Shown one piece after another: positions 1 to 11,255 of a stretch of 64,000 nt of DNA. The position numbers and the translations under genes are program-made. Within the stretch, counting starts at the first letter, position 1; every line of letters begins with the position of its first letter. The DNA comes from Paralichthys olivaceus (lineage: Eukaryota > Chordata > Actinopteri > Pleuronectiformes > Paralichthyidae): the NCBI RefSeq assembly GCF_024713975.1, contig NC_091098.1, positions 13,750,316 to 13,814,315 of the forward strand, given 5' to 3'. The notes beneath the pieces are model-generated. The model saw only the letters and a list, made by a program, of their open reading frames with translations. It did not search any database and was not told where the DNA came from.

Positions 1-311
1 CCCAGTTACTTCAGTAGTATTGAATTTGGCTGCAATGCTGTTTACCCCTGAAACTCCAAAAGTGTTTTATGGACTCAAACACTTCAACCACCCATCCATC
101 TAATTACTTTTGGGGTGAAATAAACCTTTAAAGAGCTGGAGAACTGAGAGAAATATGAGGAGGAGGCATGCACTGCAGGTGGGAAATGACTTTGAACTTT
201 TTTAACATGTTGTTTGAATGTCACACAGATCTGGTGTTGAATCTGTAACAGAGGTAGTGTGTCCATCAGTGGGTTAGAGACAATGACGTAAGCCGGACAG
301 GAGAGTCTCAC

Positions 312-2458
312 CGCATTGACCCCTGACAGCTGCTGGCCCATGTTCATGACGATGATGGAGACCAGCTGCCAGCGAAGAGAGCGCTGGGACAGCAGGGAGA
401 GCACGGACAGGCGGCCCTCAGCCTTCTCCGACTGGTCCTCCAGATGCATCTCGGACAGCTCGGCGTCCACATTGTCCCAGCCGCGCAGACGCTGCAGCGC
501 TAAGACGTAAAAACATCCTGGATTATAGTTTTTAATTACCAGCTTGTATCTCTGTTTCTTAACCAATGCGTTTTCTCACCTTTCTTTGCTGTCTTCTCAT
601 CTCCCCTTTGGATGAGCATGTACCTGGGGCTCTCTGGGGAGAAGGGTAGAAACAGGAGCTCTATCAGGGCAGGAATACCAGTCAGACCCAGCATGAGGGG
701 CCAACCTGGAAACAGGGAACAGAGACACTGCTCTTAAGGATGTACTTCTACAACATCTCACCTCAAAGTATGAACAAGAATGTCACAAGGCCCTGTATGG
801 ACTGTTGGGCTAGCAAATTTTAAATGTACTAGATCTGGATTTTTATTTGGAACTCCACCAAATTGCAAACATAAATATCAGAGCCCTAAATGTGATCCAT
901 GAAATAGTCTCAGAGAAATCAAGGAAATTGTAGACTTGTAATTTAATCTTGCAGTGTTGGAGATGGTGAAAAAACCTTTCTGGATCAGCTGCCTGGTCTG
1001 AAACCACACCAAAATTTCATAGGGTTTTCCCTGACCTAACATCCTTCCAACAAGTTTCATGGTAATCGGTTCAGTAGTTACAAACAAACCAGTAAAAAAT
1101 GGCATTCAGTCCAACACAAGCATGTCCTCCAAGACCCAACAGTCCCCTTGAATTCAATCTAGCTGAACCAAATTGTAAACACACATATCAAACATCTGAA
1201 TGTGCCTGATTGTTTTCATCTGATTCATGGATTATTCCCTGGGAAAACTGGAAATGTTGAGAAGCACACTGTCTCGCAATATTAAAGTTAGCGAAAAAGA
1301 ATTCCTGGATCTGCACCAAAATCTTATGGCTTCTTTCTTGACCTGTAACACATCCTTCCAACAAGTTTTGTGAAAAATCCTGTTCTTTTTGTATAATCAT
1401 GTTCATAAACACACCAACCAAACAACAAACAAACAAACAAACAAACAGAGAGGGATGAAAACACAACCTTGGAGAGAATAACATCCACCACTATGGCAGC
1501 CAGTACCTGTGCTGTTGCCCAGTATGTTTCTGATGCCGAGCACTTGTGCGCTGAGGATGCCAATGGTGATGAAGAGCTGTGGTATGATGCCAAGAGCTCC
1601 CCTCAGGTTTTTAGGAGAGAGTTCACCCAGATACATGGGCACCACATTGGACGACAGACCTGCAGACAGGAAATGATGGAATGAATAAAATCAAACAAAT
1701 TCCTCATTTCCATGCAGAAGAATTGCATAACTGAAAACACAGTAGCTGACCTGCACAGATGCCTACGATGAATCTAGCCACAATGATGATCTCATAAGAC
1801 TTGGCAATCTCACTGACTCCCATCATCACAGCAGGGACGATGGAGAAGATGTTGTTGAAGAGGAGGGTGCCCTTCCTGTTGCAGGATCAGTGCATGTGAT
1901 ATCATATCAGATCAACAACAATACAATTTATTTTTTTAACGTGAATGATAAACATGATGGGAAAAACATTGTGCATTACCTCCCTAGTTTGTTGACCAGA
2001 GGAGCCACCATCAGAGAGCCGAAGAAACCTCCCAGTGGGTACATGGACACAGACAGAGACCACAACAGAGTCAAGAAGTTCTCCTCCATCGCTCTCCCAT
2101 ATCGCTCTCGGTAGGTGGTGTTATAGAACTGCTGCATGAACTGAAGAGAACAACACACATAGAAACACATCACCAAACCTGACCTTAAAGTAGAAGAAAC
2201 ATGTTGCAGTAAAGCCTCAGTTTCTTCACTTACCGGTGAAGGAGAGTTGATCACAGCCACATTATATCCGTACTGAAAGGATGAACCGAATGCAGATATG
2301 AGAGTTGCCAGGACCAGGACTGCAGTCAACCTCTGTTGGGCGACATCAGTTTGTACAGCGTCATGGATCAGAGAAAGCACATTGTTGATAATCACATCTG
2401 TACTGTTACTTACCCCTCTCCTCTCCACAGGCTTCTCCCATTCCTCATTCACTGCCAT
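312..2458 (-). CDS. slc2a5: Class II facilitative sugar transporter (GLUT5-like), 5' half, partial
   Basis: This gene encodes a plasma-membrane hexose transporter of the 12-helix major facilitator family; GLUT5 itself carries fructose. Seven coding exons are visible on the minus strand: 2414-2458, 2234-2332, 1980-2140, 1751-1875, 1507-1659, 580-705 and 312-499. They splice in phase to 299 residues of an expected 500 or so, and the rest lies beyond the left edge. Seen motifs are [12 protein letters not shown] (TM1), an NTT glycosylation site in loop 1, NKLGRKG after TM2, [16 protein letters not shown] (TM4-5), PESPRY before the central loop, and QQLSGVNA in TM7. The ATG at 2458 has G at -3 and +4; a longer in-frame reading upstream begins only with GTG. 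Similarity to GLUT5 and the position beside gpr157 favour slc2a5, but slc2a7 or another class II paralogue is possible. Confidence 0.88.
841..1105. repeat. Interspersed repeat, copy A, in a slc2a5 intron
   Basis: This lies in the intron between the slc2a5 exons at 580-705 and 1507-1659. It resembles the copy at 1153-1446. Both share 'ccaaattg(c/t)aaaca', 'ctggatc', 'caccaaaat' and 'catccttccaacaagttt' in the same order. The tail (cttccaacaagtttcatgg, then a caaacaaacc stretch) looks like the 3' end of a fish retroelement repeat. I recognise the type but cannot name the family. Confidence 0.6.
1153..1446. repeat. Interspersed repeat, copy B, ending in an (AAAC)n tail
   Basis: This is a second, diverged copy of the repeat at 841-1105, in the same orientation and less than 50 bases further on. 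It ends in a run of caaa/acaa units at about 1422-1446, as expected for a target-primed retroelement tail. Two copies in one intron suggest a nested or segmental duplication, or a favoured insertion site. Confidence 0.6.
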
Positions 2459-3844
2459 GGCTGTGTTTAGACTTGTCACTTTCAGCAGTAACACAGACGC
2501 ACTCTGTTTTTTCTGCACCGCTGGATTCTTGCTTGCCCTTTGGACATGAGGTCAGAGAGCGCAGCAGCAGTTTACGGCTTGGCCGCAGTTATTGTTTTAT
2601 TCGCTGCTGACTGTATCAGGTTCAATATGTATTGTTTGCAATACAATCCAGATATTAATCACAGCTGAATGTTAATATATGGTGCTTTTATTGCACTTTA
2701 TGACACAATGCTGGAATCATAAACCACTGGCAAAGGTTTAAAGGTTTCATGTGTTCTCACACTGAAGAAAAGTTATCTCACTCTTTATAATTATTATTAT
2801 AGTAGTTACTGTAGAAACACCACGTGTGAATCTCCTCAGCTTTGTCCTCAGTTGTCATGTGCTGCATCGACTTTTAACTCTAGAACTGAGTCTGCTTGTC
2901 TGAACCACAGCCCTCAGGCTGTTTATCGTTAAAACCGGATGATTTTGTGGACGCCTGATAGCAAAAACAAGGCTCACATTTACATGTGTCTGTGAGTAGA
3001 CAATGCTGCTGACAAAAGTGAAAAAATAACAAGCCAGAACTATTCTCTCGGCAAAATATCACAAAAGATAGCACTCTTAAGTAAAATATTCATGCTTATT
3101 AGCAGCGTGTTAACATTGAAGACTTTTGATCAATGCTGTAAATAAGATCACTTGTATCAATGTTAATATCTCTTATGACTTTTGATGTGTTTCATGATGG
3201 GATGTTTGATATTTACACTTTTTTATTGAGATTTGATCGTCTGTTTGTTCCTGATTGTGTAATATTTATTCATGTGGGAACTAGTGTGTTCATCTGGTAC
3301 AAAGGTTGTTGCACTGAAAACACAAAATAGATAAATCTTCACTCAACCTCTTATAAAATCTGATATGTTGTATTTTATGTTGTAAGCGTTGCCAATTACA
3401 CTAAACTTTAAAAAGTCGTCATTTTGGTGTTGGACAGTGTTGGACATTTCTTGCTGGTGCTGTTTTTATATAGATTAAGATTTGGCAGTGAGATTCACAT
3501 CAGCTATCCTGAAAAGTGAAACGTTCTCGGTTGAATTTAGGGCCATATTGCAGGATCCCTCATCAGGATGAAGCACTGAGTTTACATTTTTGCACACAGT
3601 GTCACACCACACTTGTCATTTAAAGAAGAAAATGATTCATAAAATAAGACAGCGATAGTGTCATTCTCTTCTTTTTTAACATTAATAGATCAAATGTTCT
3701 GTCGTAGTGATAAGATCTGTAAATAAACTCTGAGAGTAAACATCTCATGTTGTTGTTGGCAGAATAAAGATGTCTCATAAAGTGCAGGGACAAAGTGCAG
3801 CTTCCCTGAGTCTTAAATTATGTAACAAGACCATAGACTGTATA

Positions 3845-4010
3845 ACAAGACCCACGTCAGCATGCTAATATGCTCACAGTAACAATGCTAGCATGCTGAT
3901 GAAAGCAGGTTTGTTAACCATGTTCACTGTGTTAGTTTAGCATTTTTAGCATGCTAATATTTGCTAAATGGCACTTAATACAACTGGGGCTCATGGAAAT
4001 CGCATTAGTG
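3845..4010. repeat. GCTAGCATGC-rich interspersed repeat
   Basis: The segment repeats short words such as 'agcatgctaatatgctca', 'aatgctagcatgctgatg', 'gtttagcatttttagcatg' and 'ctaatatttgctaaatggca'. I recognise this pattern as a widely dispersed teleost repeat. It is not coding. Confidence 0.6.
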
Positions 4011-6003
4011 CCCTGTGTCACTTAATTAGTTGGTTGGTCAACGCAGATTACAAAACCTGGAAAGAACCCAATAAATGTAGGTGCAGGATTTTTTAAAATT
4101 ATGTACTACATTGAGGTTATCAGACTACTTACTGTTGCCTTCTATATGTCTGTCACTGACCGAACAACATCTACCATCATGCATTGCGCTTGCATTGGAG
4201 AGACAAGTCAGAGAAGCGAGGGCAGCAGCAACAGCCGACCTGTCTTATAAATATAGATAGAAGCAGAACAGCACATCAAAGCACATCACAGCACAAACAG
4301 CGTGAAACAAGTTTATTTGATGATCATTCAATTTGTTGTTTTTTCCGTAAAGTATTAATACTTAGAGTAAAATAAACATTTAAAATTCACTGTGGGGATT
4401 TTCCAATGGCCAATGTAGTTGTTGTTGTATGACATCATTAGCAGCGATGAGCTCAGTATATATATTACATAATAGTCACGATATAGTGAAGTATTGAATA
4501 GTGAGTGGGTGACACAGCCAAGGTTTAAATAAAGGACTTTGTTAAATCACAAGTCTCTGCACCACCTGCACCACTGCCAGGCCTTACTAGTCCACTCCCC
4601 CCACCCTTTGTTTGAAAGTTGATTGATTGTTTGTATGAGCTTGTAAATAGAAACTCTTATTTGTTTAATTTTACAGGACTAATGACTCATTAAAGTGTGA
4701 GCAGGGAGATCTTAGGAGAATTTCAAATATGAATTGTCAATCAAGAGATGCAGTCGTCTGTTACATTTCCCTGTTCTTAGTTTATATGATATTTCACCAA
4801 CCTGTGCAGGGGGTTGCAATATTGCAAGCAGACAGCTGGCGGAGCTGTTGTTGTTGGTATCGTCGCACTGTTGAGAGCTGGAGAAGGAAAACACATCTCA
4901 TGTGAGGTGCAAGTGAGAAGTGTAAGTTCACTCTGACTTTACCAGCTGGAACGCTGCCTCATTTACAAACTGAAAGTCTCTGGAAACCAATCAAAATCCT
5001 CTTTTCTTTCTGTCTATTGTTTTCTGCTACATATATAAAATTGCTCTGTCACATCTAATATCCTGCTGCCACCCTGACCCTGTCACCCATTCAATTTGTT
5101 GGGCTATGCATTTGAAAATTGGCTCCTAGAACCACCGATGCAGCCAAATGAACAGCCTCTGTTGTCCATTGACTTGACTGGTGAATGGTGAGCTCGTGCA
5201 CGGCCCTGTGGTAACTTAATGAATTAGGTGGGCAAAGAGCCAGCTGAGGAAAAGCAGAAAAAACGTTCCTTAAGTGTTTCAACCAGCTCCATGTTACCTC
5301 GATGTCAGCCAAGTCTCAGAACTGACACAATAGATTAATTCCTGCTGGAGTGTCAGTCCTGAGTGAGACCTCTGTTGTCCTCAAGGACAGAAAGAAAAAA
5401 CTGCTGGTTGGCCATTTTAGATGTCATCAGCATAAACAGCATTTACTTCCTTCATGTTCCCACAGATGGTATCCGGTGTTTCTGATGGTCCTGAGAGACT
5501 GATCTCTGCACTGTGTCCCATAACTTCAGGCCTGAGGTAAAATTAGACTAAAGGAAAACTGTATGTTTACAGTGTAAACACAAAAAAAACCTTCCATGTT
5601 CTGGAAATGATGAGTGGTGGCTAACTGCCCTCATTGGAGTACAGTGTTGTTCATTGACGGACTGTGAGAAGATCGAGCCTCAGGGCACAGACATCAACAA
5701 GGTCCCAAACCGGGAGCAAAACGCCCAGTGAAACTGGAGCCACAATTTTCTATCTGAACCAGACCAAGGCCGGGAGAAAACGAACAAAGCCGATAGGCTC
5801 TCGTCTCTTTGTGTCCAAACCTGACCCAAGCCCGAAGTTTTCCCTGATTACAGGCATGTGCATTTCCAAGCAGTTCTGTCGGGTTCCAACGGATTTCAAA
5901 GGGCTTGGGTCAGATATCCACACTCAGATGCACAGAAACTACAAACTTTCTTTTCTTTTTTTTTTTGCAATTCATTGCGTCATTTCCCATGATTATATAT
6001 CTG

Positions 6004-6153
6004 TCGGACTGGCACGGTGGTACAGTTGTTAGCACTGTTGCCTCACAGATGGTTCCTAGTTCAAATCACAACTTGGTGTGGCGCTGGGATTGGCTCCAGC
6101 CAACTCCCCATGACCTTGGAGAAGGATAAGCGGTATAGATACAAAATGGATGG
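6004..6153 (+). repeat. SINE-like dispersed repeat, internally deleted
   Basis: It begins 'ggcacggtggtacagttgtt' and 'agcactgttgcctcacag', typical of the abundant fish repeat 'ggcacggtggtgcagtggtt...'. It then jumps to the family's far end, 'gggattggctccagcc' and 'ggataagcggtatagataca', followed by 'aaatggatgg'. The intervening 'ttcgaatcccgg...gtgtggagtttgcatg' part seen in full copies is mostly absent, so this copy has lost its middle. Confidence 0.7.
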
Positions 6154-8372
6154 AAGGGTAGCTGTGGTTAAACAAGAATATGAATATATATATTTGGTTA
6201 AACAGCGGGTCGGACTCCAACACATGGATGCACTGTATGAATGGCAAAACTGTACAGCCAAGGGCCTTGAGTAAATAGCTGTTTGTGTCTGTATGTTGGC
6301 TCTACTCACAGTTTGCTCTTTTATTATTATTTAAATACTTTTAATATTAACTTTTTCTTTTCTTTTAGTTTCTTTATTTAGTTCTTATTCTACACTCTTG
6401 ACACAATTTTATTTACATTTTAATGTGTGCATTAGACTCAAATTGTTTACTTGTTTTAATTCTCTTTTCTTTGCTCTTGTTGATTTTTTCTCATGTCTGT
6501 CATCCATAAGTGAAGCACTTTGAACTGCACAAACCTACCTAAACAAATACCGACCATTTTATATAGATCAAGATCATTTGTTAAACTGACTTTCCTGCTA
6601 GAAACGCCACAGCCCCTTAAACAGTATCTCTGGTCAAGGGGCCCCTTGATACTTTGGACTAATCCATTTTGTGGTGTAGCTGCAGTGTGCTGACGTCTGT
6701 GTCACCTGATACAACATTATCATCCACTTCTGCAATAATTCATCAGAGACACAGACCATACAATGTCCATAAATCCCTTTACAATGATGCCACCAACACA
6801 GGAAGTGCTTGCCTTCTGAGCGCCAAACAAAAAAATTGACTGTCAACACGGTGACGTTTCTCCTTCCTCACCTTTGCCAACAAACCTTACTTGAATGCAG
6901 CTTAATCTCTCAGAAACAGGCTCATTAAACAACAGAGACAGCATTCAACCAAGCTGGAGGAGCTACAGGCAGTGGCACTGTGTGTGATGTGTGTTGCACA
7001 GCGGCCTGTGAGCCCCCTGGGGGTTCAGCGGGTTCATGCGCTCCTCACTGGTATGCATTCAGCCTGTAGCTAAGTCTGGCAAACTGGAGCTGGCGACCGC
7101 AGGGGTCAAAGGAGAAGTGAGGCTCATGAGAAAGCCTCGGGTTTCGAGGAGGAAGGATGACATGTGATGATAGTACACTGATCAGTCACGATGACAAGAG
7201 TGACACTACATGAAAAATGTTGCAACTATCTGGTTCAGCAAGAACATGAATATATAAATATTTGGAGAAAAGAAAACAAAGACATCAAAGAAACGAATAA
7301 CTGAAATGAAAATCATGGAGAAAGGAGAGTTTTATATATTATAATACAACTGTGGTTCATATATTTGAGTGAACTGACAGAAAAAGGTGCTTATATATAT
7401 ATCTTTGACTGTATTTTAAAGAGATTGTCAGATGTTTCACACAAAAAAACCTTTGCACACACTCAAAGTCAAACTGGATATATATTGGAAAAATTATTCT
7501 AATATTAATGTTAAGTTGAGTGAGATCCGTCAGATTTTAACTTCATATTTTGAATATCTTGGTCGAAAAGATGAGTGTAAAACTAAACTGCAGCTTGAGT
7601 TCATTGTAGTTCTAATTAAATCAGATGGTTTTTGGGGTAAAAACATTCATAGAAACCTGTTGAATCACACCAGCAGCATTGTTTTCCTCTACACACTTCA
7701 CCTGATACTTGTATCTTTTCTTTCAAACACTCACCGTTTTGTATACACTGCATTGACATTGGTTATGAAACTGTCTTATTTTAATATTGCTGCCTCTTTA
7801 TGATCTACAACAGCAAATGAGACAATCAGGGAAAAAATTGTCTTTTTCTATGTCTATTGAGATCCGAAGAAGAATTACGATACATTAACTCATCGCAATG
7901 CATCTTGCAAACAGTTGTGTGTAATGGTGTGCCCCTATACATTGAGTGACTTGGTATTGTCTCAGGTGGGATGTTCCATTTGGCCAAAATAAGAGGAAAG
8001 GGGAAGACAGTGAGAGAATGTAAACTGTTGCAGTTGTTTAATATTGCGGTGTCACAGTGTTTTCTTGGTGTGTGTGCTGAACTCAATACATGTGTGTCTT
8101 TTTTTCACTCCTTTCAGAACAAATGCAGACAGTCTGGACTGAGGTTTTTATGGCAGATGACAGAAAAAACACTTCCGCTATTGACCAAAGAGTAAAATCA
8201 AGGAAAATGAAAAGTTCCTTGTAGGACATTTAAAGCTCCAACACTCTGTCAGAAGCAGTGCATTTAGAAATATTTGGGACTGAGCGCACATAAAATACAA
8301 ATTCAATCAGTGACGACAAAAAGTTGAAATAAATTTACAGTATGTTAACCACATTAACTGATAATGCTTTGG

Positions 8373-8378
8373 TTTATT
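8373..8378 (-). terminator. Candidate polyadenylation signal for gpr157
   Basis: The plus strand reads tttatt here, so the minus strand reads AATAAA, about 390 bases beyond the gpr157 stop codon. It is the first clear canonical signal I noticed downstream. Without transcript data this is only a candidate. Confidence 0.35.
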
Positions 8379-8766
8379 TTTTTTTGCTTATCTCTTAAAT
8401 CTAATTGACTTCATAAACACAACAATTGAAACCTCAGTGATGTGTGGAAGATGTGAACCATTTTTCTTAAAATATGCAAAAAGACAAAATAAACAAAGAA
8501 AAACTTCAACATAAAGTTTGATGTACAGAACAAAATTCATGTGGAGGAGGAACTAAAATGCTGGTGCTGGTGCACAGTCATCACATCAGCCTCCTCCTAA
8601 TCACCCAAAGTGCAGCCATGTGACACACGTGTGTGCGCCTGCAGAATCCCCAGCCCGCTCTGCAGGCGCTCGTTTCTAATGAGTTTCAGTGTGAAGCGTG
8701 GGCGAGGCCACCCACTACCTTCTTTATATCAACCTGTGTCCGTCCTCTCGTCCACAGAATCAAGTA

Positions 8767-11161
8767 TCATGTTTGATTCTCGGCTTTGCTAGTGTTGTCC
8801 TCCTCTCTCTGTGTGGAGGCCTCCTGGTCTGGCAGCAGCCTTTGAGAGGGGTCATGTGAGCGCTTCACCTCTGCTCGACACCGGGAGCAGCAGCAGCAGA
8901 GCGCAGAGCACAGGCGTGTGCGGATTGGTCGAGTAAACAACACAAACATGATGCAGTTTGCTGCTCCCTGCGACGTGTTGCCAATACCCTGTTGGGTCAA
9001 AGTCAATTAGAGCAGTGTAGCAGTAAATTGTCTCTCAATGAGTTGAAAATGTAAAAAAAACATAATAATTTGACGATGAGATATTAAAAAGATATTAGAA
9101 TAGTATCATAATAATAATTCTACAATATCAGGATTAGAAGAAAAACCTATTTCAACATTTTCCTTCATTACTCAGAATAATTCTTGGATTTTGATGAAAA
9201 GAAAAACTGTCATGTTTAGGCGACAGATATTTATGAGTTGGTGCAATTTGAAGCAGATCAAAATTTAAATCTGAATCTGATGGAATTAAATGTGGTTTGG
9301 TTTGATAAGGGGACTGCTGGGCCTTAGTGGAGGTAGGTGCTCTCTAAGTGTGATTCTATTGTTAACATAGTTATTATATAATAAAATATAAAATATCCAA
9401 TTCTTGATGGATGTGTGATAACAGGAAAAGTTAACTGCAGAATAAACATTTAGAATACAGGAGATTCACAGATATCTCCAATAGACATCAGTGCTTTAAA
9501 AGAACCTTGATGCACACTCACATGCAGAGTGACCAGCACTGGATTCTGTCTGGCTGAAGATCCCACCAGCAGCAGTATGAAGCGCACGGTGCTCCAAATC
9601 CGCAGGACGATGAAGATAATAGGGATGAGCGTTAGCTTCCTGTCAGCCATGGAGGAGAAGGAGTTGGATGGAGGCCTGTTGGCCAATATGGGACGGTACT
9701 CTGACAGGGCTGCGTGCTGCGTCACACAGAACATTTAAAAATGATCATCACAAGGATAGCAGATAATTTTCCTAACCACAGCTATTTGAGCAAACCTGCA
9801 GCATTGGGATAAAAAAATGTAAAAAGAAAAACAAGTAAACTGAGACTTAATAAATTATTTTTAGTTTGCTTCTGACCAATTACACCAACCTGAATGAAAA
9901 AAAAAATCTGACACACATTTGTATAGTTCTGTGATTACTAACTGACTCATATGTTAAGTTCTGGAGGGGTTTTTTATGCAGGGAGAAAAATTAAATAAGT
10001 GTATGATTCTGCTGGTGATGCAGATTGCAGTTGTCAGAAGAGCTGTAGCAGTGAATTGACTCTGCAGGAAGTAAAACCATCCATTAGGCTGAAACCAGGT
10101 TTGCTCCTCACCGCAATGTGGATGTGCCTCTTGATCAGAATGTAGAGGAAAGGGAGGGTGAGGTATGCCAGGAACTCCCAGATCTTTCCCGTCAGCAGCA
10201 TCCACAGGACCCGGTCCGGGGCATGGATTCTGACCCAGCACCAGCCCACCGACACCTCAGACGCATCGTAGCCGATCTTGTTCAGGCAAACGGCTGCAAC
10301 AGTGATGATCAGTGGAACTCCCCAGCTGGACAAAACAGAGGATGAAATTCAACTTCCACCTTTTACAACATCTCTGCCCTGTTCATGTAAATATGTGTTG
10401 AGTTCATGTGACACCATGTGATGGATTATCTTGTGTTGAAGGCATTTGTGTGTTACGGAGTTCACAGTTATAAACTGACTGATTACAGCTCTTTAAGAAG
10501 CAGAACTGTTAAATGTGTTTCCCCCTGAAGCAGCACCTCTCTTCATAAAACACCACAATAATCCTATATTCTTACAGCCGTACATGGCTGATCATCATAA
10601 ACCCCACTCTGCTCCAGGCCTGGTTTTGTCCTTGTGTGCATGTTATGTAAACGATACTATGAATGGCTCTGCTGTGTGTGATCATAGTTCAATGGAGCAT
10701 TTGAGAATTTATAGAAACATAAATAGAATGATCACAACAGACCCTGTGTTGAGAAAGAGAGGTGAAAATATTGCTGTGTCCAGAAATAGTTCAACTATAG
10801 TGAATCAGCTTCCTGCTTACATCCGCACAGTGGACAGCTCATTAATGTGCAGAAGTCAAACGGATGCAAAGGATGATGCATACCTGCAGATTCAGAGCAA
10901 AGGAAACAAGCAGCTCGCTAAACCCTGCCACAAAGTTTTAATATATATTTATGAAATCATGTTTCATCATAAAGAGTTGTGCAGCTGAGATTTTTAACAT
11001 ATTGATGTGTCTAAAAGCAATTGTACCTGCAAGACATGCATGATAAAATATAGGACTGTAACAATTCTCCAAACAAAACATCCACGGTTTAGATTTGTGA
11101 TGCGCAAAGACAGAACCATGACACGTCTCCCTGCATACACACTGCCACAGCAGCAGGTGCA

Positions 11162-11255
<94 letters not shown>

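Larger units (their letters stand above)
2459..8372. other. Intergenic spacer between slc2a5 (5' end) and gpr157 (3' end)
   Basis: No convincing coding exon was found. Open frames here are short, lack splice context and match nothing recognisable. The segment should contain the slc2a5 promoter just above 2458; no clear TATA box stands out. Recognisable contents are a GCTA-rich interspersed repeat near 3.85-4.01 kb and a SINE-like repeat near 6.0-6.15 kb. The rest is AT-rich sequence with nothing I can name. Confidence 0.6.

Noticed and set aside
1-60. Minus-strand open stretch at the left edge reading SGVNSIAAKFNTTEVTG, which starts like the TM7 end of the transporter.
   Set aside because: The next slc2a5 exon should read like YYYADxIY; this does not, it has no proper acceptor, and the similarity is limited to four residues.
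7432-7803. 123-codon plus-strand frame in the slc2a5-gpr157 spacer.
   Set aside because: AT-rich, no recognised domain, and no splice or poly(A) context nearby.
10515-10988. 157-codon plus-strand frame in gpr157 intron 1.
   Set aside because: It is antisense within an intron, has no recognised domain, lacks codon or splice support and its composition matches the surrounding non-coding sequence.
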